From JAURVT01 sp049059935 (GTDB lineage: Bacteria; Actinomycetota; Actinomycetes; Propionibacteriales; Nocardioidaceae), in contig NZ_JBMGQR010000002.1 of NCBI RefSeq assembly GCF_049059935.1, positions 1-64,000 on the forward strand: a stretch of 64,000 nucleotides of DNA. Reading direction: 5' to 3'. Each line of letters starts with the position of its first letter. Within the stretch, counting starts at the first letter, position 1. The notes beneath the pieces are model-generated. The model was given only the letters and a program-made list of their open reading frames with translations. It was not told the DNA's origin and ran no database searches. The translations under genes were made by a program, and so were the position numbers. Below are positions 16,822 to 24,772 of the stretch, one piece after another.

Positions 16822-17715
16822 TCAGAACGGGCGGCCGAGGTCGGCCGCGATCGACGACAGCTGCTCGACGCGCTTGTCGGTGGAGGGGTGCGTGGCGATC
16901 AGCGAGCTGAGCGAGTCCTTGCTGAAGGCGGGCGCGAAGAAGAAGGCGTTCATCGACTCCTTGTCGCGCAGGTCCTTGGTGGGGATGCGGCCGATCTCGC
17001 CGGAGATCTTCACCAGGGCCGACGCGAGCGACGACGGCTTGCCGGTGAGGTACGCGCCGGCGCGGTCGGCGCTGAGCTCCCGGTAGCGCGACAGGGCGCG
17101 GGTGAGCAGGAAGCTGATCGCGTACACGACGAGCGACACCGCCCAGACGACGATCAGCGCGGGTCCGCTGTTGGAGTTGCGGTTGTTGCCGCCGCCGAAG
17201 TACAGGCCCCAGCGGGTGATGAACCCGGCGAGCAGACCGAGCGACGAGGCGACCGTCATCACCGCGACGTCGCGGTGCGCGATGTGCGACAGCTCGTGGG
17301 CGAGGACGCCCTCCAGCTCGTCGGCGTCGATGCGGCGCATGATGCCGGTGGTCACGCAGACCGCCGAGTGCTGCGGCGAGCGGCCGGTGGCGAACGCGTT
17401 GGGCAGGTCGGTGTCGGCGATGTAGACCTTGGGCTTGGGCATGTCGGCCAGCGCGACGAGCCGGTCGATCATCCCGTGCAGCTCGGGTGCCTGCTGGGGG
17501 GAGACCTCGCGGGCCTTCATCGAGGCGAGCGCGAGCTTGTCGGAGAAGTACCACTGGCCGACGGCCATGCCGACGACGATGACCAGACCGAGCGCGAAGC
17601 CGGTGCGCGTGATCAGCACCGCCCCGAACGCGACGTAGAGCGCGCCCAGCAGGAAGACCACGAACCCCATCCGTCGGGTGAGTCCGCTGTCGTCCCTGAA
17701 CCTCGTCTTGGCCAT
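16822..17715 (-). CDS. htpX: Membrane zinc metalloprotease HtpX
   Basis: The 297-aa M48 peptidase degrades damaged membrane proteins. Two N-terminal helices (about 17-55) precede the catalytic domain with HELSHIAHRD (zinc His/His and catalytic Glu). Another hydrophobic hairpin lies at about 165-215. GAGAGGACGG stands before the ATG at 17715. It is inside the Psp operon, which fits a role in envelope quality control. A long imperfect hairpin separates it from pspAA upstream. Confidence 0.93.
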   Translation of the reverse strand: MAKTRFRDDSGLTRRMGFVVFLLGALYVAFGAVLITRTGFALGLVIVVGMAVGQWYFSDKLALASMKAREVSPQQAPELHGMIDRLVALADMPKPKVYIADTDLPNAFATGRSPQHSAVCVTTGIMRRIDADELEGVLAHELSHIAHRDVAVMTVASSLGLLAGFITRWGLYFGGGNNRNSNSGPALIVVWAVSLVVYAISFLLTRALSRYRELSADRAGAYLTGKPSSLASALVKISGEIGRIPTKDLRDKESMNAFFFAPAFSKDSLSSLIATHPSTDKRVEQLSSIAADLGRPF

Positions 17716-17751
17716 GTCGTCGTGCCGTCCTCTCTGGTGTCACCTGTGCAA

Positions 17752-17789
17752 CGAACGGCCCGGCGGAATCAGTTCCACCGAGCCGTTCG
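17752..17789 (-). other. Imperfect 17-bp hairpin between pspAA and htpX
   Basis: The arms CGAACGGCCCGGCGGAA and TTCCACCGAGCCGTTCG pair at 15 of 17 positions around a TCAG tetraloop. It sits in the 125-bp gap inside the operon. It may be a partial terminator or mRNA-processing/stabilising element that lowers or separates htpX-pspAB expression. Confidence 0.6.
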
Positions 17790-17840
17790 GAACAGCGCCC
17801 GTTCGCCGTGAGCCGGGTCACGGTAGGCCCACGGTGCGTC

Positions 17841-18119
17841 TTAGCCGGGGATGAGCCCGTCGTCGCCGAGGAGCTGCGCGACGTCGTCGAGGGTCGCGTC
17901 CGACGGGGGCAGGACGAGCGTCGACTCGACCAGCTCCTCGTCGGGCAGCGTCTCGCCGTGCTGGTGCACCGCGTCGAGGAGCGCGACGAACGCGGGGCCG
18001 AACGCGTCCTCGTCCTTGGCCTCGATCGCCTTCTCCACCGCCGCGTCGAGCTCGTTGAGACGGTCGTAGTGCTCGTCGGCGATCTGGAACTGGCCCTCGC
18101 CGAGGATGCGGATGATCAT
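17841..18119 (-). CDS. pspAA: PspA-associated protein PspAA
   Basis: This is a 92-aa acidic protein starting MIIRILGEGQFQIADEHYDRLNEL, the hallmark start of the PspAA family, and ending with a short LPPSDATLDDVAQLLGDDGLIPG helix region. The ATG overlaps the pspA stop (ATGA), so translation is coupled and roughly equal amounts are expected. Its molecular activity is unknown. It partners with PspA in the actinobacterial version of the phage-shock response. Confidence 0.88.
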   Translation of the reverse strand: MIIRILGEGQFQIADEHYDRLNELDAAVEKAIEAKDEDAFGPAFVALLDAVHQHGETLPDEELVESTLVLPPSDATLDDVAQLLGDDGLIPG

Positions 18120-18883
18120 CGCTGCTCCTCGGTCCTGGGCGCCTCGGCGCCGGCCTCGATGGACGCGGCGGGGGTGGAGCCGGGGCCGACCTCGCCCTTG
18201 AGCTTGGCCAGCTCGGCCTCGACGCTCGAGTCGGCCGACAGGGCGTCGAGCTCGCGCGAGATGTCGTCGCTGCCACCGGGGGCGGTGACGTCGTCGAGGG
18301 CGCCGGAGGCGATCAGCTCGTCGACGGCGCCGGCGCGGGCCTGCATCTGCGCGGTCTTGTCCTCGGCGCGCTGCACCGCGAGGCCGACGTCGCCCATCTC
18401 CTCGGAGATGCCGGTGAAGGCCTCGTTGATCTTGGTCTGCGCCTCGGCCGCGGTGTAGGTGGCCTTGATCGTCTCCTTGCGCGTGCGGAAGGACTCGACC
18501 TTGGTCTGCAGGCGGCGCGACGCCAGCGTCAGCTTCTCCTCCTCGGCCTGCAGGTTGGCGTGCTGCGTCTGGAGGTCGGCGACCTGCTGCTGGACGCCGG
18601 ACCGGCGGGTGAGCGCCTCGCGGGCGAGGTCCTCGCGGTTCTGCGCGAGCGCCTTCTGGGCCTGGTCGTGCAGCTTCTGGCCCTGCTGCTCGAGCTGGTT
18701 CATCTGCAGCTCGACGCGCTTGCGGCTCGTGGCGACGTCGGCGACGCCGCGTCGGACCTTCTGGAGCAGCTCGAGCTGCTTCTGGTAGCTGTAGTCGAGG
18801 GTCTCGCGCGGGTCCTCGGCCCGGTCCATGGCGGCGTTCGCCTTGGCGCGGAAGATCCCGCTCATCCTCTTCATCATGCTCAT
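18116..18883 (-). CDS. pspA: Phage-shock protein A (PspA/IM30)
   Basis: The 255-aa peripheral membrane protein binds stressed membrane. Nearly the whole of residues 25-190 is predicted coiled coil (heptads rich in Q, L, E and K), and the N-terminal MMKRMSGIFRAKANAAMDR forms an amphipathic helix. The acidic, Ala/Gly-rich tail after 195 is longer than in E. coli PspA. Three closely spaced Met codons make the start uncertain by a few residues; GAAGGGG lies about a dozen bases upstream. It is the first gene of the operon, with a 135-bp divergent gap to the DUF3043 gene. Confidence 0.93.
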   Translation of the reverse strand: MSMMKRMSGIFRAKANAAMDRAEDPRETLDYSYQKQLELLQKVRRGVADVATSRKRVELQMNQLEQQGQKLHDQAQKALAQNREDLAREALTRRSGVQQQVADLQTQHANLQAEEEKLTLASRRLQTKVESFRTRKETIKATYTAAEAQTKINEAFTGISEEMGDVGLAVQRAEDKTAQMQARAGAVDELIASGALDDVTAPGGSDDISRELDALSADSSVEAELAKLKGEVGPGSTPAASIEAGAEAPRTEEQR

Positions 18884-19018
18884 CGTGCTGTCAGTCCCCT
18901 TCGAAGGCGGCGCTCGGCGCAGTCGACTCCCACCTTACGGGTGCGGTCGCGCGGGCGGGAGCCTCGCGGGCCGCCGGTAGGGTGGCACGGCACCCGATCC
19001 CCGAGCGAAGGCCCGCAC

Positions 19019-19606
19019 GTGTTCCAGCGTCACCGGCGAGACGAGTCCGCCGCCACCACCTCCGAGCCCGTCGTCGCGCCGGGGGCCAAGGGCCGGCCGA
19101 CGCCGAGCCGCCGCGAGGCCGAGGCCGCCCGCCGCGAGCGGATGAAGCCCACGCTGACGCGCAAGGAGCAGGCCAAGCGGGCGCGCGAGCAGCGCTACGA
19201 GGCGCGCATGAAGCAGCGTGCCGCGATGGACAGCGGTGACGAGAAGTACCTCCCGCGCCGCGACTCCGGCCCGGTGCGCCGGTTCGTCCGCGACTACGTC
19301 GACGCCCGCCGCAACGTCGCCGAGTACCTGCTGCCGATCCTGGTCGCGGTGCTGGCGCTGAGCCTGATCCCGGCCGCGTGGGCCGCGCAGGCCGTGTTCC
19401 TGCTCTGGGCGGTCACGATTATCGGCACGCTCGGCGACACCTTCTGGTTCGTCAGCCGTCTGCGCAAGCGCCTCAAGGAGGCGTTCCCGAACGAGGTCAC
19501 CAAGGGTGCGGTCGGCTACGGCGTGCTGCGCACCACGCAGATCCGTCGCTTCCGGCTCCCCAAGCCGCAGGTCGAGCGCGGTGCGAAGGTGGAGGTCCAC
19601 CGCTGA
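19019..19606 (+). CDS. DUF3043 membrane protein
   Basis: The 195-aa actinobacterial protein has a highly charged N-terminal 95 residues (SRREAEAARRERMKP, KEQAKRAREQRYEARMKQRAAM) followed by two helices at about residues 102-145. The C-terminal TKGAVGYGVLRTTQIRRFRLPKP is the conserved family block. No function is established. I chose the GTG at 19019 because TAGGGT, a likely -10 box, lies about 40 bases upstream. Its head-to-head position with pspA is compatible with, but does not show, an envelope role. Confidence 0.8.
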   Translation: MFQRHRRDESAATTSEPVVAPGAKGRPTPSRREAEAARRERMKPTLTRKEQAKRAREQRYEARMKQRAAMDSGDEKYLPRRDSGPVRRFVRDYVDARRNVAEYLLPILVAVLALSLIPAAWAAQAVFLLWAVTIIGTLGDTFWFVSRLRKRLKEAFPNEVTKGAVGYGVLRTTQIRRFRLPKPQVERGAKVEVHR

Positions 19607-19640
19607 TCCCTGCGGTGGTCCCCCCACGCGAGGAGCACGC

Positions 19641-20654
19641 ATGGAGTTCCGCCACCTGGGTCGCAGCGGCCTGAAGATCTCGGCCATCACCTACGGCAAC
19701 TGGCTCACCCACGGCTCGCAGGTCGAGAACGACATCGCCACCGCCTGCGTCCGTCAGGCCCTGGACGAGGGCATCACGTCGTTCGACACCGCCGACGTCT
19801 ACGCCAACACCGCGGCCGAGACGGTGCTGGGCGAGGCGCTCAAGGGCGAGCGCCGCGAGTCGCTCGAGATCTTCACCAAGGTCTACTTCCCGACCGGCCC
19901 CGGCGGCCCGAACGACTCCGGCCTGTCGCGCAAGCACGTCGTCGAGTCGATCGAGGGCTCGCTGCGCCGGCTGCAGACCGACCACGTCGACCTGTACCAG
20001 GCGCACCGCTACGACGTGCACACGCCGCTCGAGGAGACGATGTCCGCGTTCGCCGACGTCGTCCACAGCGGCAAGGCGCAGTACATCGGCGTCTCGGAGT
20101 GGACGGCCGACCAGATCCGCGAGGCGGCGGCGCTCGCGCGCGAGCTGCGCATCCCGCTGGTCTCGAGCCAGCCGCAGTACTCGATGCTGTGGCGCGTCAT
20201 CGAGGACGAGGTCGTGCCGACGTGCGAGGAGCTCGGGCTCGGGCAGATCGTCTGGTCGCCGATCGCGCAGGGCGTCCTGACGGGCAAGTACAAGCCGGGC
20301 CAGGACTACCCCGAGGGCTCGCGCGCCACCGACACCAAGGGCGGCGCCGACATGGTGTCGCGCTGGCTCAAGGACGACACCCTCACTGCGGTGCAGAGGC
20401 TGGCACCTCTGGCCGACCAGGCCGGGCTGACGATGGCGCAGCTGGCCGTCGCGTGGGTGCTGCAGAACCCGAACGTGTCCGCGGCCCTGATCGGGGCCTC
20501 GCGTCCCGAGCAGGTCACCGACAACGTCAAGGCCGCGGGCGTCACGCTCGAGGCCGACCTGCTGGCCGCGATCGACGAGGCGCTGGGCGACGTCGTCACC
20601 CGCGACCCCGCGATCGTGGCGAGGTCGACGCCGGAGCAGCGCCCCGGCGACTGA
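19641..20654 (+). CDS. Aldo/keto reductase, potassium-channel beta-subunit type
   Basis: The 337-aa NADPH-dependent TIM-barrel enzyme reduces carbonyl groups. The catalytic tetrad is seen as Asp and Tyr in FDTADVYANT, Lys in FTKVYFP, and His in LYQAHRYD. The length and the sequence EFRHLGRSGLKISAITYGNW are typical of the AKR6/YghZ-like branch. GAGGAGC precedes the ATG, 34 bp after the DUF3043 gene. The physiological substrate cannot be assigned. Confidence 0.9.
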   Translation: MEFRHLGRSGLKISAITYGNWLTHGSQVENDIATACVRQALDEGITSFDTADVYANTAAETVLGEALKGERRESLEIFTKVYFPTGPGGPNDSGLSRKHVVESIEGSLRRLQTDHVDLYQAHRYDVHTPLEETMSAFADVVHSGKAQYIGVSEWTADQIREAAALARELRIPLVSSQPQYSMLWRVIEDEVVPTCEELGLGQIVWSPIAQGVLTGKYKPGQDYPEGSRATDTKGGADMVSRWLKDDTLTAVQRLAPLADQAGLTMAQLAVAWVLQNPNVSAALIGASRPEQVTDNVKAAGVTLEADLLAAIDEALGDVVTRDPAIVARSTPEQRPGD

Positions 20655-20686
20655 CGTCCCATCGCCCGGTCACTCTCAGCGATCAG

Positions 20687-20911
20687 TCACTGCTGGTGGA
20701 GGGACATCGGACCGTAGACGCTGCGGCCGTCCTCGAACAAGGTGACCTGGTCGACGCCCTGGGCGGTGAGGTCGGAGAAGACCTCGCCGACCCAGGACTC
20801 GGCGTCCCCGCGGCTCGGGAAGACGACGCCGTCGGCACCTCCGAGGTCGTCCAGGGTGGCCGGGTCGACCACGGTGCCGTCGGAGGTCTCGAGCTGCCAC
20901 GTCCATGCCAT
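20687..20911 (-). CDS. Small conserved hypothetical protein
   Basis: This is a 74-aa acidic protein beginning MAWTWQLETSDG, with GVVFPSRGDAESWVGEVFSDL in the middle. I do not recognise a domain of known function. I chose the ATG at 20911 over the GTG at 20917 because TAGGGT lies seven bases before it. It converges on the aldo/keto reductase gene and diverges from the transporter at 20962. It is cytosolic by sequence. Confidence 0.65.
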   Translation of the reverse strand: MAWTWQLETSDGTVVDPATLDDLGGADGVVFPSRGDAESWVGEVFSDLTAQGVDQVTLFEDGRSVYGPMSLHQQ

Positions 20912-20918
20912 GGCCACG

Positions 20919-20955
20919 ACCCTACGGGCGTGGAGCGGTCCCCGCGTGGCAGAGT
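20919..20955. promoter_or_regulatory. Divergent leaderless promoters (20911 and 20962 genes)
   Basis: On the minus strand TAGGGT (20924-20919) lies seven bases before the ATG at 20911. On the plus strand CAGAGT (20950-20955) lies six bases before the GTG at 20962. No ribosome binding sites are seen. Confidence 0.45.
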
Positions 20956-20961
20956 CCGGCC

Positions 20962-21774
20962 GTGTCCACGACGCTCGTGAGCCTGGCCGCCGCCCTGCTG
21001 TCGGCGCTGCTCAACGGCATCGGCACGGTCGCGCAGGCCCTGGCCGCCCGTCGCGCCGGGGGCACCGGGATCGTCCGGCAGCGCGCCTACCAGGTGGGCT
21101 GGGCGCTGGACCTCGTCGGCTGGGGCCTGTCGGTGGTGGCCCTGCGGCACCTGCCGCTGATCGTCGTCCAGCCGTTGCTCGCGACGTCGCTCGCCGTCGC
21201 CGTGCTCCTGATGGCACCGGTGCTCGGTGTGCGGACGAGCCGGCGCGCGTCCGCGGCGGTCGTGGTGGTCGTGCTGTCGGTCGCCGTGCTCGCCTGGTCG
21301 GCCGCTCCGGGTCGGGCACCTGCTCCCCCGGCCTGGCTGGCGCCGGCGCTGGGCGTGGGCCTGCTCCTCGTGGCGGCCGGTTACGCGGTCGCGCGGCGGG
21401 TGCGACACGCGTCGACCACCGCCGGCCTCGCCGGCCTGTCGTGGACGGTGTCGGCCCTTGCCGCGCGCGGGATGCACGGGACGGGCGACTGGGTCGACCT
21501 GCCGTCGCAACCCCTCGCGTGGGTGACGGTCGGCGGGGCGCTCGTCGGCGCGCTCGCGTTCGCCCGTGCCGTGGAGGTGGCGGGCGAGCACGGCGTCGCG
21601 ACCGTGACGGCGTGGTTGTGGGTGGTGCAGATCGCGGTGCCGTCGGTCCTCGGCTCCACCCTGCTCGGCGACCCGCTCCGTCCGGGCTGGACGGTGCCCG
21701 CCGCTCTCGCGCTCGTCGCGGCCTGCGGCGCGTCGGTGGCGCTGTCGGCGAGCAGCTCGCGCCGTCGGGCCTAG
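20962..21774 (+). CDS. Multi-pass membrane protein, DMT-transporter-like
   Basis: The 270-aa protein has about nine hydrophobic segments with short loops. The pattern GIGTVAQALAARRA, then LPLIVVQPLLATSLAVAVLL, then VVQIAVPSVLGSTLLGD, recalls the drug/metabolite transporter fold (DMT/EamA or the related DUF family in actinobacteria). No substrate can be inferred. The GTG at 20962 follows a -10 box by six bases. The stop overlaps the convergent gcvT stop by four bases. Confidence 0.7.
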   Translation: MSTTLVSLAAALLSALLNGIGTVAQALAARRAGGTGIVRQRAYQVGWALDLVGWGLSVVALRHLPLIVVQPLLATSLAVAVLLMAPVLGVRTSRRASAAVVVVVLSVAVLAWSAAPGRAPAPPAWLAPALGVGLLLVAAGYAVARRVRHASTTAGLAGLSWTVSALAARGMHGTGDWVDLPSQPLAWVTVGGALVGALAFARAVEVAGEHGVATVTAWLWVVQIAVPSVLGSTLLGDPLRPGWTVPAALALVAACGASVALSASSSRRRA

Positions 21775-22865
21775 CGGGTCGAAGCCTCGACGAACGGCGG
21801 CTTGACGACGTCGAAGACCTCGGAGCGTCCGCGGACGTCGACGGTGACCTGGTCACCGAACCCGATCGAGCGGTCGAGCAGGGCCAGGCCGATGCCGGTG
21901 CGCAGGGTGGGAGAGAAGGTGCCCGACGTGACGGTGCCCGCGGGCTCGCCGGAGGTCCCCAGCACCGTCATGCCGGCGCGCGGGATGCCGCGGGCCGCGG
22001 CCCGGAGACCGCGCAGGAGCGGGACGGTCTTCTCCTCGCGCTGGGCGAGCAGGGCGTCGCGTCCCCAGAAGGCGGGCTTGTCCCAGCCGACGGCCCAGCC
22101 CGAGCGGGCCATCACCGGGCTGATCTGGAGCGACAGGTCCTGCCCGTGCAGCGGGTAGCCCATCTCGGTGCGCAGGGTGTCGCGGGCGCCGAGGCCGCAG
22201 GCGCGGACGCCGTGGTGCTCGCCCGCGGCCATGACGGCGTCCCACACCGCGAGCGCGCCGTCGGCCTCGACGACGAGCTCGAAGCCGATCTCGCCGGTGT
22301 AGCCGCTGCGGCACACCGTCACGCGCCGGTCACCGAGGCGGCCGGTCTCGAACGCCATGTAGTCGTGGGCCGTCGGCAGGCCCATCGCCTGCAGGACGAC
22401 CTCGCTCTCCGGGCCCTGGACGGCGATGATCGCCTCGTCCTCGTGCAGGTCGGTGATCTCGACGCCGTCGGGCGCCGCGGCGACGAGCCGGCGCGCCACC
22501 TCGGCGGCGTTGGCCGCGTTGGGCACGAGCAGCAGGTCGGTGTCGGAGACGCGGTAGACGATGAGGTCGTCGACGACGCCGCCGGACTCGTCGCAGCACA
22601 GCGTGTACTGCGCCTGCCCCGGCCCGATGCGGCCGAGGTCGTTGGTCAGGCTGGTGTCGACGAGCGCGGCGGCACCCTCGCCGCTGACGCGCAGGGTGCC
22701 CAGGTGGCTGACGTCGAAGACGCCGACCGCCTCACGCACCGCCCTGTGCTCGGCGAGCACGCCGCCGCCCGCGTACTCGAGCGGCATCTCCCACCCGCCG
22801 AACTCGGCGAGCTTGGCACCGAGGGCGACGTGTCGGTCGTGCAGGGGCGAGCGCAGCAGCGTCAT
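21771..22865 (-). CDS. gcvT: Aminomethyltransferase, glycine cleavage T protein
   Basis: The 364-aa T protein transfers the methylene group from lipoyl-H protein to tetrahydrofolate. The N-terminal LHDRHVALGAKLAEFGGWEMPLEY, DVSHLG, and the tail with GIGLALLDRS and GDQVTVDVRGR are typical. The ATG at 22865 follows TAGGTT by seven bases (leaderless). The other gcv genes are not in the window. Its proximity to lpdA, lipA and lipB ties it to lipoate-dependent metabolism. Gene position matches Rv2211c. Confidence 0.93.
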   Translation of the reverse strand: MTLLRSPLHDRHVALGAKLAEFGGWEMPLEYAGGGVLAEHRAVREAVGVFDVSHLGTLRVSGEGAAALVDTSLTNDLGRIGPGQAQYTLCCDESGGVVDDLIVYRVSDTDLLLVPNAANAAEVARRLVAAAPDGVEITDLHEDEAIIAVQGPESEVVLQAMGLPTAHDYMAFETGRLGDRRVTVCRSGYTGEIGFELVVEADGALAVWDAVMAAGEHHGVRACGLGARDTLRTEMGYPLHGQDLSLQISPVMARSGWAVGWDKPAFWGRDALLAQREEKTVPLLRGLRAAARGIPRAGMTVLGTSGEPAGTVTSGTFSPTLRTGIGLALLDRSIGFGDQVTVDVRGRSEVFDVVKPPFVEASTR

Positions 22866-22870
22866 GCGGG

Positions 22871-22917
22871 CCAACCTATCCGGCGACCGGCGGCGTTCCG
22901 GCGCCCGGATAGGTTGG
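22871..22917. promoter_or_regulatory. Mirror-image divergent promoter of gcvT and pepA
   Basis: A perfect 13-bp inverted repeat, CCAACCTATCCGG with CCGGATAGGTTGG, spans the 56-bp gap. Each arm contains a TAGGTT -10 box that stands seven bases before the gcvT ATG or six bases before the pepA ATG. The dyad may thus be promoter duplication and/or a shared operator. Confidence 0.65.
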
Positions 22918-22921
22918 TTGC

Positions 22922-24436
22922 ATGGCTCCTGCGAAGACTCCCGACCTGTCCCTCGGCTCCGGCAAGGCCGTGTCCACTCGGGCCGACGTGCTCGTGGTGG
23001 GCGTCGACCCCGACCTGCGTCTCGTCGACCCCGCCGGTGACGTCGGCAAGGCGTTCGGGCGGGGTCTGGCCGCCACGCTCTCGACCCTCGGCATGAAGGG
23101 CAAGCCCGGCCAGGTGGCCAAGGTGCCGTCGGGCGGGGCGGTCAAGGCGGCTCTCGTGGTCGTGGTCGGCCTGGGCAAGGACGAGCCCACCGACGAGGCT
23201 CTGCGCCGCGCGGCCGCGCACGGCATCAAGGCGGTCAGCAACGCCGCCACGGTGGCGTTCGCGCTGCCCACGCCGCGCGACTCCAGCGTCCAGGCCATCG
23301 CCGAGGGCGTGCTCCTCGGCGGGTACGCCTTCGACCGCTACAAGACCGAGGCCGACGACGACCGTCCGCACGGCGTCACCGTGATCACCGACCGCGCCCG
23401 CACGTCCGGCGCGAAGGACGCGCTCGCCCGGGCCGTCGCCGTCTCGTCCGCCGTCTCGCTCGCCCGCGACTGGGTGAACACCCCCGCCGGCGACCTGCGT
23501 CCGCCGGGGTTCGCCGACGAGGCCCGCGCGGCCGTCGCGGCGAGCTCGGCGTCGTCCAAGGTCAAGGTGACCGTGTGGGACGAGGAGAAGCTGGCCCGCG
23601 AGAAGTGCGGCGGCATCCTCGGCGTCGGCCGCGCGTCGACCGCCCCGCCGCGCCTGGTCACGTTGACCTACAAGCCCCGCAAGGCCGTCGCGCACCTCGC
23701 CCTCGTCGGCAAGGGCATCACGTTCGACTCCGGCGGCCTGTCGCTCAAGCCCGGCGCCAGCATGATGACGATGAAGTGCGACATGGCCGGCGCCGCCGCC
23801 GTGCTGGCCGCCACCATCGCCATCGCCGAGCTCGGCCTGCCCGTCCAGGTGACGGCGTACGCCGCGATGGCCGAGAACATGGTCAGCGGCGACTCCACCC
23901 GGCCCGGCGACGTGCTCACGATGCGCGGCGGCACCACCGTCGAGGTGCACAACACCGACGCCGAGGGACGCCTCGTCCTCGGCGACGCGCTCGTGCTGGC
24001 CACCGAGCAGCAGCCCGACGTCATCGTCGACGTCGCGACGCTCACGGGCGCGGCCGTCGTCGCGCTCGGCGACCGCACCGCCGGCGTCCTGTCCAACGAC
24101 GACGTGCTCCGCCGCCGCATCCCCGAGGTCGCCGAGACCGTCGGCGAGGCGTTCTGGCCGCTGCCGATCACCGAGGAGATCGCCGCCAAGGTGACCACCT
24201 CCGACATCGCCGACCTGCGCCAGCACAACCCCAAGCCCGCCGGTGGCACCTTGTTCGCGGCGGCCTTCCTGTCCAAGTTCGTCGGCGACACCCGCTGGGC
24301 GCACCTCGACATCGCCGGTCCGGCGTTCAGCGACACGGCCTTCGACTACACCCCCAAGGGCGGCACCGGCTCGTCGGTCCGCACCCTCGTCGCGATCGCC
24401 GACGAGCTCGTCGCGGGCGGTCTCGCCGAGGAGTGA
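22922..24436 (+). CDS. pepA: Leucyl aminopeptidase (M17)
   Basis: The 504-aa cytosolic two-metal aminopeptidase works in peptide turnover. The catalytic signature NTDAEGRLVLGDAL and metal-binding KGITFDSGGLSLKPGASMM are complete. The N-terminal macro-like domain covers about residues 15-160. The length is normal. It is transcribed away from gcvT from a leaderless-type ATG. The position corresponds to Rv2213 in mycobacteria. A terminator hairpin lies 21 bases beyond the stop. Confidence 0.95.
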   Translation: MAPAKTPDLSLGSGKAVSTRADVLVVGVDPDLRLVDPAGDVGKAFGRGLAATLSTLGMKGKPGQVAKVPSGGAVKAALVVVVGLGKDEPTDEALRRAAAHGIKAVSNAATVAFALPTPRDSSVQAIAEGVLLGGYAFDRYKTEADDDRPHGVTVITDRARTSGAKDALARAVAVSSAVSLARDWVNTPAGDLRPPGFADEARAAVAASSASSKVKVTVWDEEKLAREKCGGILGVGRASTAPPRLVTLTYKPRKAVAHLALVGKGITFDSGGLSLKPGASMMTMKCDMAGAAAVLAATIAIAELGLPVQVTAYAAMAENMVSGDSTRPGDVLTMRGGTTVEVHNTDAEGRLVLGDALVLATEQQPDVIVDVATLTGAAVVALGDRTAGVLSNDDVLRRRIPEVAETVGEAFWPLPITEEIAAKVTTSDIADLRQHNPKPAGGTLFAAAFLSKFVGDTRWAHLDIAGPAFSDTAFDYTPKGGTGSSVRTLVAIADELVAGGLAEE

Positions 24437-24457
24437 CGCGGTCGGTGGGACGGTGAC

Positions 24458-24486
24458 GGCGACCTCGGCCAGCGGCCGGGGTCGCC
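24458..24486 (+). terminator. Terminator after pepA
   Basis: GGCGACCtCGGCC pairs with GGCCGgGGTCGCC (13 bp with one G-U) around a 3-nt loop. TTCTCGTCTCCC follows. It starts 21 bases after the pepA stop. Confidence 0.75.
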
Positions 24487-24525
24487 TTCTCGTCTCCCGG
24501 GACGAAGGGGCGCGCTCAGCCGGGT

Positions 24526-24578
24526 GGCGGTGGGTATGGCCCCAGGATCCGCCCGAACGTGGGGCCGTACCCACCGCC
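24526..24578. repeat. 53-bp intergenic inverted repeat, copy 2
   Basis: It has the same 19-bp arms as copy 1 (GGCGGTGGGTATGGCCCCA and TGGGGCCGTACCCACCGCC) and differs mainly in the 15-nt centre. It lies between pepA and the convergent EamA gene. Confidence 0.85.
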
Positions 24579-24660
24579 AGGCACACACGGGGCGGGGCGC
24601 GCCGACGACAGGACGCACCGAGGACGGCACGCGGTGGCGGTGTCCCACCCACCACCGGCG

Positions 24661-24709
24661 GTGCCCCAGCCACCACGTCGGGGCCGAACGTGGTGGGTCA
24701 GCCACCGCC
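24661..24709. repeat. 49-bp intergenic element, copy 2
   Basis: This is the partner of 6321-6369 (44/49 identical). Its internal dyad is CCACCACGT/ACGTGGTGG. It sits between two 53-bp repeats, and the remainder of 24437-24770 holds no gene. Confidence 0.75.
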
Positions 24710-24719
24710 CGGCCGGGCC

Positions 24720-24772
24720 GGCGGTGGGTATGGCCCCACAATCCGCCCGATCCTGGGGCCGTACCCACCGCT
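24720..24772. repeat. 53-bp intergenic inverted repeat, copy 3
   Basis: This is the third copy. Its last base is T instead of C because the element runs into the TAG stop codon of the EamA gene (24773-24771). The element therefore contributes part of a coding end. Confidence 0.85.

Noticed and set aside
22866..22921. Glycine riboswitch before gcvT
   Set aside because: The gap is only 56 bp and the start appears leaderless, leaving no room for one.
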